DNA of 15,853 nt from Carex sylvatica (taxonomy: Eukaryota; Streptophyta; Magnoliopsida; Poales; Cyperaceae), in NCBI GenBank assembly GCA_964058845.1, contig CAXKVR010000704.1:1-15853 (forward strand), in the 5' to 3' direction. The notes under the pieces were generated by a model. That model made no database searches. It saw only the letters and a list, made by a program, of their open reading frames with translations, and was not told where the DNA came from. Positions 8,723 through 15,853 of the stretch are shown piece by piece (position 1 is the stretch's first letter; each line of letters begins with the position of its first letter). The position numbers were made by a program, and so were the translations under genes.

Positions 8723-9465
8723 GCATCAATATTTAAATTGAAGTTCATTTTACAAAAGAAAAAAAAAAACTAATATGTCAACATCACTATATATGTAAGA
8801 TCGATCAATATTTTCGATACCCTTAATTTCATGTTCTAAAACATAAGTTTTGAGTTTTTTCGTCGTTTATTTAAAGCATTGTTTATAATGCAGATAAAAT
8901 CAACAGTTTAAAAATGATATTGAGAATCCAAAATTTTAATAACCAAATCTGAAATGAAATTCATTGTTCATTGAAGACGTTTACTACAGATCTATTCTTC
9001 ATTTTGTAATGTATTTACATATCTTTTTCTTCTGAAATATAAATGTCGAGTCCTTTTTTTTTATATGATAGATAAATTATTTACAGTTGGTGCTCATAAA
9101 AAAATGTATTAGAATATTTTAGATCTGAGTACTTGTACAATCATCATATTCATAATCTACTATTTCACATTCTGAAATTTTTAAATTCAATATTTAATTA
9201 AATTGAATTTTACAAAAATAAAAATTCAAGGCCTCAATGAGTTTGACTTTGCTCCCTAGCTCTATAATATCGCCCAAGTTCTGTTATTCTAATGTCAGAG
9301 ATAATATTTTTAATATAAGTTAATAAAAAAAGTTATTCTAATAATGATCGGTCTAAAAAATTTCGGAGTTACGAATTTTAGTATATTTAAAATGATACAA
9401 AAAATTAACATATATGTTAAAAGTATTCATATGAGATAACCTTGGCTCCAGCAATATTAATTGTT

Positions 9466-9507
9466 GGGATTGGACTTGGAATTGGAATTGAAATTGGAAT
9501 TGAATTG
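9466..9507. repeat. GGAATTG short-unit repeat
   Basis: GGGATTG, GGACTTG, GGAATTG, GGAATTG and later variants follow one another, giving a 6-7 base tandem pattern. Confidence 0.75.
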
Positions 9508-9792
9508 TATTATTGGATCTTCTTTATTCTGTTGTTATTATCCCAGCTCCCAAGAAAAATGGAAATAATTAATAGAGAGTTTTTATCCGTTTAATTTTGT
9601 AATTGCGAATTTAACATCAATGATCAAGATTAATTTTCCCATCAATACTAAACTGCTTCCGATTTAGATTTGAATAGTAATAAGCTAGCTGCATGTGCTA
9701 ATTAATTATTCCTTATTTCCCAGACGTCTGCATTTTGTCTACTTGAAATAAAAAAATTAACATGCTGATAAATTTACTTTTAAGCTTCGGTC

Positions 9793-9930
9793 AGGTTTCT
9801 AATCAAACATTGATAGTGATATATATTTGAGGTTTTTGGTTTCATAGTAAATTTTGAGGCTTCTAATGAAACCTTGATAGTGATTTTTGAGGTTTTGGTT
9901 TCATAGTAAGTTTTGAGGTTTCTAATTCAT
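9793..9930. repeat. Tandem repeat of about 60 bp, 2.3 copies
   Basis: Units start with AGGTTTCTAAT or AGGCTTCTAAT at 9793, 9857 and 9916. Each full unit contains TTGATAGTGAT and GGTTTCATAGTAA. Lengths are 64 and 59 bases, the difference being a TATATA-type insertion in the first. Confidence 0.85.
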
Positions 9931-10068
9931 AGATCATACAATATGACATAGTCAGGAAAATAAAAATATAATTATTAATTATGAGGACTTTTGGTTGGTG
10001 AAGAAAATTAGTTACGTTTGTCGATTTCATTACGGCATATCATGTCACGTGCGTTGATCTAATGACAT

Positions 10069-10140
10069 GACTCGCATACCTTGTCTTTTGAGAAGAGACT
10101 TGCGTGCCTTATTTTTTGAGAAAAGACTCGTGTATCTCAT
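10069..10140. repeat. 28-bp tandem repeat, about 2.5 copies
   Basis: GACTCGCATACCTTG, GACTTGCGTGCCTTA and GACTCGTGTATCTCA start at 10069, 10097 and 10125, exactly 28 bases apart. The first two are each followed by a TTTTGAGAA block. Confidence 0.85.
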
Positions 10141-10599
10141 AATCTGTCTTCCATTAACTGAAAATAACACCACACAACACGGCACACAAACTTACTCGGT
10201 CGTATCACGTCATGTGACACATACGACCAATATCTCTAACAATATTTCTTTGTTTTGATTTATTTTACAATAGTTTTTTTTTAGCATCTCTTTTCTCTCA
10301 TATAAACTAACTTAAAATCTAAAATAATACTAAACATAATCAGTCGCGTCATATTTAATCACAGTGTGACCACATGTGACTTGATTATTGACATCATTAT
10401 TTGATTGTCTTACATCACAATTTTCTTTCACTCAGCACTTGCCGTTTGATTGATTGAGGTATATTTTATCATCGGATTGAGCTGAATTTTACATGATTAT
10501 TAAACCGAATGGATCAGGTTTCTTACGCTCTGCCGATAAAACAGGAAAGGATGCACCGGGAGTGCTGTAGAAAATGGTCATTTCTGTAGACGAATAACG

Positions 10600-10652
10600 C
10601 CACGCCACATGGCTCAGTCGTCAACAGTCAACACTGAGTAAGAGCCACAGAA

Positions 10653-10683
<31 letters not shown>

Positions 10684-11049
10684 AAGAAAATCATCTACGG
10701 CCTACTCTGCACTAGCTGTGTCTGTTCTCGTTTTCTCGGCCCAAGTGAAGAGAAAGAGGGCTGGGCTGGATCGGAGAGTCGAGAAAGGCCTGGGAAGGAA
10801 CCCGACTTGCGCTGGAGAGCAAATGCAAATGGTAAACCTGGAAAGAAAAAGAAAATAAATAAAAAATACACCTAAATTGACCGACCTTCTCCGATTGATT
10901 CATTCATTCATTCATCGTCATTAATTAGTCAAGCTCTCCAAAGGAGACTCCATTCGTATCATTCACGTTCAGTTCCTAGTTTTTTATTTCCAATTTTGGA
11001 ATTTCCCGTCTCTATCTCCTATAAATCGCCGCTAATGTCAGTTTTTGCA
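10600..11049 (+). promoter_or_regulatory. LCB1 promoter region
   Basis: A TATAAAT box at 11020-11026 lies in a plausible context (CTATCTCCTATAAATC), which predicts transcription starting near 11050. Further up are AGTCAA at 10626-10631 (a TTGACT W-box on the minus strand) and a related CGTCAA at 10619, four exact GAAAGTA units (10654-10681) and four ATTC units (10898-10913). The TATA call is from position and sequence; binding by any factor is inference. The promoter looks undamaged although the gene it serves is broken. Confidence 0.6.
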
Positions 11050-11697
11050 TAGATGCGGTAGAGATATATATTCAGAGAGAGAGAGAGAGAGAGGAGGAGG
11101 TACTACGGAAACGGTAAGGTCCTTTTGCCTCAAATGTCTATTCCTTGTTCTAATTATTACTGGGTTAGATTTGTTATTCTACTCTTTTCTTAATCTGTAT
11201 TCTAGTTAGATTGTAAACGGCCTTTGTTTTGATGTCTTGAATTTAATGTTAATGGATTTATTGCGAAGAAGCTTTCTAGCTGAAATCATCAACTCTGTTT
11301 TTTTTTTTTAAAATCAGTTGATTCACAATACCTATACCTAATACCTCAATAGTTTATTTTAACAGATCGAATTCCATTCCACTTAAAAAAAAAAGAAAAA
11401 AAAAAAGCACCTTTTGCACAAGGAGAATTACAATTAACTGGACTAGATTTGACCAAGTACAAATTCTCACTGTGAATTGGACTAAATCTTAAATCTGATG
11501 GGAACAATTCTTCTTTTGGAATTTTATATGAAAACTATTTCTCTCTTGTGTGGTTCCATCCAAAGTGGAGGTAACAAATCAGTATATACACTTATTTTCA
11601 GGTCTGCCACACCCTTCCTCACACATAAAAGATTATTGGTGAACTATTGAATTGTTTGGGTCAAGTAAAATTGGTATAAGAGATAAAATAAAAACAG
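11050..11697 (+). other. LCB1 5' UTR exon and 5' UTR intron
   Basis: The untranslated exon (about 11050-11113) contains a GA microsatellite and a GAGGAGG stretch and ends at a GTAAGG donor at 11114. The intron runs to a CAG acceptor at 11695-11697, immediately before the start ATG at 11698. Bases 11116-11630 of this intron are present a second time at 13999-14513. Confidence 0.7.
11116..11630 (+). repeat. 515-bp direct duplication, copy 1
   Basis: This is identical to 13999-14513 except for three transitions (11333/14216 T/C, 11507/14390 A/G, 11591/14474 C/T) and has no length difference, including at its homopolymer runs. It lies inside the LCB1 5' UTR intron, starting right after the GT of the donor. 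Confidence 0.97.
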
Positions 11698-12749
11698 ATG
11701 GCATCAGCAATGGTGAACATAACGGCCAGTGTGCTGGACTGGGTCTCTTTAGCTTTTGATGCTCCTACCAAAGCTGTTGTTTTTGGTGTACCTATTGATG
11801 GTAATTTCTCCTCTTACAATTTGCCAAATTCTGTGATTATAAAACCATGGAGCTTTCATAGAGTACAAAATTGAGAGCAATAAGTTAAAAAGGATACTAA
11901 TTTTTAGTTCATGTAAATTTACTCTATTGATATTTTACTTCTTTTAAACAAATCTAATTGTTTGCTTAATTTTCAAAATGAAGGTCACCTAGTGGTTGAA
12001 GTATTACTTGTAGTGGTGATATTATTCCAGCTTACAAGGAAGAGTTACAAACCCCCTAAGAAGCCTTTGACAGAAAAGGTTCTAATTTTACAATGTCTTC
12101 TATTTACTTTTACTCAAAACAGTTGAATATTGTGTTTTCTTGTGCTGTGCTAATAGTAAAGTGCTTCTGCTGAAATATAAAAACAGGAAATAGATGAGCT
12201 ATGTGATGAATGGGTTCCTGAGCCCCTGACCCCACAAATTACTGAAGAGTTGACAGATGAGGCCCCTATTTTGGAAAGGTTTCACATAATTAAATTATTC
12301 TGTTTGCAATCTTCTTCTCTTCATTTTGATGCATTATTTTTGCAAATCTACAGTCCGTGTATAAAGTAAAATACCATATTTTGGCACAGTTTCTTTTCTT
12401 GTAGGTTTATAGAATTTCTTTTCCTTCTTCTTTATATATTTCTTTTTTTTCTGACACAGTGCTGCAGGACCACATGCAATAGTTAATGGAAAAGAGGTGC
12501 TGAACTTTGCATCTGCGAACTATCTCGGTCTCATTGGAAATGAAAAGATCACCGTGAGAAGAATCTATTTTTAACTAACCTTTTCTTTTTCCCTCATTTT
12601 AAATGTAATTCATGCACTGAACTTGTAACACATGAAATTTTAGGATTCCTGTGTTGGTGCACTGGAAAAATATGGTGTTGGTTCTTGTGGGCCTCGCGGA
12701 TTTTATGGGACCATTGGTGAGACTTCTCTTCTTGTTTTCTTCTGCTGTT

Positions 12750-12766
12750 CTCTCTCTCTCTCTCTC
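12750..12766. repeat. TC dinucleotide run in LCB1 intron
   Basis: A run of TC units in the intron after exon 5. It is ordinary microsatellite sequence. Confidence 0.8.
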
Positions 12767-13118
12767 ATAGTCTCTCACCATCCATTCTAAGAGTAAAAAT
12801 TTGTATCTGACATAAATTAATTTGTATACAGATGTACACCTGGATTGTGAGCAAAAAATAGCTAAATTCTTGGGGACACCTGATTCAATACTCTACTCCT
12901 ATGGCATTTCAACTATTTTCAGTGTTATTCCTGCTTTCTGTAAGAAAGGCGACATCATTGTTGCGTAAGTTACTTCTTTCACATTTTATTTGGCTCTATT
13001 TGTAAACATTATTTTATTGCTACCTATTATGTACCTGTTATTTGTTACTTAGCTTACAATATTGTTGTAAAAAATAGAGACGAGGGAGTTCACTGGGCAG
13101 TACAGAATGGGCTATACC

Positions 13119-13200
13119 TTTCAAGAAGCACCGTGGCATATTTCAAGCATAATGACATGAAATCATTAGAAAACAAGTTTCAAGAAGCACCGTGGCATAT
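13119..13200. repeat. 23-bp direct repeat at the LCB1 deletion junction
   Basis: A 23-base exact direct repeat, with copies at 13119-13141 and 13178-13200, starting TTTCAAGAAGCACC and ending GTGGCATAT. The first copy is genuine exon sequence (SRSTVAY). The second sits exactly between the upstream exon part and the joined downstream exon part and is read in another frame. Confidence 0.95.
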
Positions 13201-13571
13201 CTTGCAAGTGCTGCAATTGCAGCAGTTAATCATTTGGAGGAAAATCCGTCCATTCTTGCCAATTTAAGGGCTAATATTGCTACTCTTTTTAATGGTACTT
13301 CCTTTTTTGTTGTTTACCATTGTTGTTGTTTGTTTTAGTCATTTCAATTATAAAGCAGTTAATATTTTCTTCGTAAAATTTCAAAAACATGCTGTGTTTG
13401 TTGATTGACAGTTTAATTATAATCTGTTTATTTGGAAATGCAGAGTTGTCAGATGTTCTGGGGCTTGTTGTAGCAAGCCATTTATTATCTCCCATTGTTT
13501 TCCTTAAACCGAAGAAATCAACCGGCTCTGACAAGGCTGATATGCACCTCCTTGAGTCCATTGCTAAACGG

Positions 13572-13998
13572 GTATGTTTTATTAGGGATTTGATTCCCAT
13601 GTAGTGTGCATTCCTATTGGCAAATAGAGGTTGCAAACAGGCTGGTCAAATCACCTCAGGTCAAGTTAGGCCATTTGGGTTGGGTTCGTTTGTAGGATCC
13701 ATTATTTGATCCTGGACATTTTGGGTATGGGCTCATCTCAATTTTGCCATAACTTGACCTGCTCATCTCAGTTTTTTTTAATAATAATGTTATTTTTTTA
13801 AATTAAAATTTGACAAACAAAAAATTCAATACCATGCTAGTAGTATATACAAATAAGAAGAAATAAAAAACATGAGCAGGCAAAGGGGAAAAACACACCT
13901 AAACCAGTAAGATATATGTAGAAAGAGAATTAGTCTTTAATCTAGTGATACAGACAATATCTTATCTTTTGTGCGACTGAAATTCCAATAAAAAACTG
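13572..13998. other. Former LCB1 intron with transposon-like sequence
   Basis: A GTATGT donor follows exon 8, but no acceptor leading into the last LCB1 exon is found. The stretch 13625-13770, starting GGTTGCAAACAGGCTGGTCA and rich in GGGTTGGGTT-type sequence, resembles non-autonomous DNA transposon debris common in plants. It holds an exact inverted 12-mer (13657-13668 and 13750-13761). AT-rich sequence follows up to the duplicated block. Confidence 0.6.
13657..13761. mobile_element. Possible MITE-like hairpin fragment
   Basis: CAGGTCAAGTTA (13657-13668) pairs with TAACTTGACCTG (13750-13761), and near the centre AGGATC pairs with GATCCT, giving a foldable segment of about 105 bases. The family is not identified and terminal duplications were not found. 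Confidence 0.4.
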
Positions 13999-14513
13999 AA
14001 GGTCCTTTTGCCTCAAATGTCTATTCCTTGTTCTAATTATTACTGGGTTAGATTTGTTATTCTACTCTTTTCTTAATCTGTATTCTAGTTAGATTGTAAA
14101 CGGCCTTTGTTTTGATGTCTTGAATTTAATGTTAATGGATTTATTGCGAAGAAGCTTTCTAGCTGAAATCATCAACTCTGTTTTTTTTTTTTAAAATCAG
14201 TTGATTCACAATACCCATACCTAATACCTCAATAGTTTATTTTAACAGATCGAATTCCATTCCACTTAAAAAAAAAAGAAAAAAAAAAAGCACCTTTTGC
14301 ACAAGGAGAATTACAATTAACTGGACTAGATTTGACCAAGTACAAATTCTCACTGTGAATTGGACTAAATCTTAAATCTGATGGGAACAGTTCTTCTTTT
14401 GGAATTTTATATGAAAACTATTTCTCTCTTGTGTGGTTCCATCCAAAGTGGAGGTAACAAATCAGTATATACATTTATTTTCAGGTCTGCCACACCCTTC
14501 CTCACACATAAAA
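13999..14513 (+). repeat. 515-bp direct duplication, copy 2
   Basis: This copy of the LCB1 5' UTR intron segment is placed 2883 bases downstream in the same orientation, between the LCB1 remnant and the zinc-finger exon. It brings no exon with it. Its right end joins, at an AAAA, the 3' flank of the zinc-finger exon. Confidence 0.97.
14474..14479 (-). terminator. Candidate polyadenylation signal for the zinc-finger gene
   Basis: TTTATT on the plus strand reads AATAAA on the minus strand, 62 bases after the zinc-finger stop codon. It lies within the duplicated intron block, and the first copy of that block has CTTATT at this place, so the hexamer exists only in this copy. Confidence 0.4.
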
Positions 14514-14541
14514 CATCACCAAGTACACATGAGCATATATT

Positions 14542-14967
14542 CTAGTTAGCTAAGACACCGTCCCTCAGAGAAACTGTGGTCCCCTGGGAACCCGCTGGAA
14601 CTTCTAAAACTTCAAACACTTGATCGCCTTCAGAAGTTGAGATAGTAATTTTGCTAACTCGATAGGGGAAGCTGTGCTTGCCTGTTGATACATGTCGTTC
14701 GAGCGATTTAAGTTGCTTAAATCCTGCCAAGCAGTGGTCGCATTTGAGTGCTCTTCTATACTTCTTTCCTCGGTGGTTGTGTAGAAGATGGTACTTGAGC
14801 TTCTTCCAGCTTCGAAAAAAAAGATCACAGAATCGACAATAGGAGACAGCTTCCTTCGGAATGACAACACCTAGCTGGTCAGAGATGTCATTTTTTCGTC
14901 CCGCCATTACATTTTCATCAGGTCCATTTGGCAACTTCCCTTTCATCAACCTCGTTTTAGCTATTAC
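14542..14967 (-). CDS. C2H2 zinc-finger protein, terminal exon
   Basis: This is the terminal exon of a gene transcribed leftward. The acceptor TTGCTTCTCTCAG (minus strand) ends at 14968 and the exon is open for 141 codons to a TAG at 14542-14544. It begins VIAKTRLMKGKLPNGPDE and carries two C2H2 fingers: SYCRFCDLFF to HNH (Cys44, Cys47, His60, His65; spacing 2-12-4) and KCDHCLAGF to GKH (Cys76, Cys79, His92, His98; spacing 2-12-5). A tail follows with ITISTSEGDQVFEVLEVPAG and a C-terminal TVSLRDGVLAN. The upstream exons are not recognisable in the window and would lie beyond 15853 if the gene is complete. In plants such paired fingers occur with NYN nuclease domains, which would suit an RNA-related role; that is inference. 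This copy has no lesion. Its 3' UTR runs into the duplicated LCB1 intron. Confidence 0.8.
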   Translation of the reverse strand, partial: VIAKTRLMKGKLPNGPDENVMAGRKNDISDQLGVVIPKEAVSYCRFCDLFFRSWKKLKYHLLHNHRGKKYRRALKCDHCLAGFKQLKSLERHVSTGKHSFPYRVSKITISTSEGDQVFEVLEVPAGSQGTTVSLRDGVLAN

Positions 14968-15853
14968 CTGAGAGAAGCAAAAGAACATTGTAAAATTAAT
15001 AGCCATGCAAAGACAAATGGTAGTTTGTGTGGTAATAGTGAATCATGTGGCACATGTGAAGTTCGGAGTCTCTCTTTTGAGAGAAAGGAATATTATCAAT
15101 ACTTTCGTATTCCTTTGGTTATATAGAAATGAAACAAGAGAAACCTAATGTTAATTATATAGAAATTAATATGATGTGCTTGATCCATGATAAACTAAAT
15201 TTTTAACTTTTCATATTAGTAGGGAAACTTGTGTTAGTAGTTGAAACAGACAGGATAAATCCAAAACTGAGGGCTGGAAGCTGACTTGGTGTGAATTAAC
15301 TGTTCACTCACTTTGGAAAGCGTAGTATACTTTTCAGTTCCGGAACTAGCACTTATGTTTATTGTGTAGGATGTGTAGGAGAATAAACTGATCGACGGAC
15401 AAAGGTCATTTCAGTCTTTAATTAAAATTCGTGTTTGGCGGGCAGTAATGAAAGGATCAAATACTCAGGTGGCCAAGATTTTCTCGCATCAAAAGAAGAA
15501 GAAAAAAAGTTCATTATACACCTTTTCTTAGATATCCAATATTTCATGTTTTTGCATCTTTATTCTTGGCCAAATTCCCTTTTTTAAAACGATTCCAGAG
15601 GGAAAAGCCTTATCCCCCTTTGGTTTTTATTTACACCCACATAGTCTATTTTTAAACACCTTAAAGTTTAGCTGCTAGCTACTCAACTATGAAAATGAGT
15701 GAATGATCGTGCGAAGTGAGAACGGACGGTATGTGACTTACTATTACAAGCTTGAATGAAGAATTCCTTGCTTTTGCATTATCTGATCTCAGCTTTTTCA
15801 GAAGTAATAAATACCACCTAGTTATTTAAAAACTTTTTATTTGTGTACAGTCG
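14968..15853. other. Intron or upstream region of the zinc-finger gene
   Basis: No coding exon could be recognised on either strand. The region contains the palindromes CATGTGGCACATG (about 15045-15057) and TCTCTCTTTTGAGAGA (15069-15084). If the zinc-finger gene is complete this is intron sequence; otherwise the exon is an orphan and this is unrelated flank. Confidence 0.45.

Larger units (their letters stand above)
8161..10600. other. Intergenic with clustered small tandem repeats
   Basis: No gene is supported. Five separate local repeats (8532-8609, 8611-8722, 9466-9507, 9793-9930 and 10069-10140) are listed on their own. Between them lies AT-rich sequence with poly-T and poly-A tracts. 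A G-box-like TCACGTG lies near 10044, too far from LCB1 to assign. Confidence 0.6.
11698..13571 (+). pseudogene. LCB1: Serine palmitoyltransferase subunit LCB1, truncated copy
   Basis: LCB1 is the non-catalytic partner of the PLP-bearing LCB2 in the ER-membrane enzyme that condenses serine with palmitoyl-CoA, the first step of sphingolipid synthesis. Exons: 11698-11800, 11984-12078, 12187-12278, 12460-12553, 12644-12716, 12832-12964, 13078-13294 and 13444-13571. All have GT and AG edges and matching phases. The product begins MASAMVNITASVLDW, has a membrane segment ([16 protein letters not shown], from about residue 35), then [23 protein letters not shown], the hallmark [23 protein letters not shown] and [14 protein letters not shown]. 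In exon 7 the sequence jumps from [10 protein letters not shown] directly to exon sequence some 130 residues further on ([16 protein letters not shown]), in the wrong frame, so translation stops at TAA 13265-13267 after 259 residues; LCB1 is normally about 480. Exon 8 (ELSDVLGL to LLESIAKR) is preserved, but the last exon is absent. A functional LCB1 presumably exists elsewhere. Confidence 0.93.

Noticed and set aside
13289..13636. Minus-strand open frame of 115 codons
   Set aside because: It lies antisense to LCB1 exon 8 and its flanking introns; the plus strand clearly encodes the protein.
11116..14513. A pair of LTRs flanking LCB1 as a retrotransposon
   Set aside because: The repeated segment is intron sequence, has no TG...CA ends, and the region between holds spliced-gene structure with introns, which excludes a retrotransposed copy.
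1..15853. tRNA or rRNA genes
   Set aside because: No cloverleaf-type A/B box pair or rRNA-like sequence was seen on either strand by eye.

Overview
This is AT-rich nuclear DNA from a plant, most likely a eudicot. The evidence is GT-AG introns with T-rich acceptors, a sphingolipid gene with its coding sequence split into short exons, an F-box/DUF295 gene (a family expanded in plants), and abundant microsatellites and transposon-like debris. I cannot name the species. Nothing bacterial or viral was recognised.

Layout from left to right. Positions 2-103 look like the last 33 codons of a gene running off the left edge. Positions 320-925 are a duplicated upstream block, followed by a broken NYN-domain (PIN-like nuclease) gene at 1096-1881 with a possible further exon at 2270-2488. 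Positions 2489-4380 have no gene, but hold an LTR-like start and a 108-bp minisatellite. A broken F-box/DUF295 gene occupies 4381-5640. Positions 6314-7045 are a second, diverged copy of the 320-925 block. Positions 7871-8160 on the minus strand are a decayed copy of a C2H2 zinc-finger exon. Positions 8161-10600 are intergenic and rich in small tandem repeats. Positions 10600-13571 carry a promoter, a 5' UTR intron and eight coding exons of LCB1, the non-catalytic subunit of serine palmitoyltransferase; its middle and last exons are missing. Positions 13999-14513 are a nearly perfect copy (3 differences in 515 bp) of the LCB1 5' UTR intron. Positions 14542-14967 on the minus strand are an intact two-finger C2H2 terminal exon, with about 0.9 kb of unassigned sequence beyond it.

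The window reads as a gene-fragment graveyard built by repeated duplication and error-prone repair, not as a working set of cooperating genes. The clearest events are: a deletion in LCB1 whose junction carries a 23-bp copy of nearby exon sequence; a recent 515-bp intron duplication placed directly behind the zinc-finger exon, where one of the three substitutions makes an AATAAA on the zinc-finger strand; an 8-bp loss and altered acidic residues in the NYN gene; and an F-box whose sequence is split over two reading frames that later restore each other. NYN domains and C2H2 fingers occur together in one plant protein family, so the NYN gene and the two zinc-finger exons may be scattered parts of one gene family; that link is inference.
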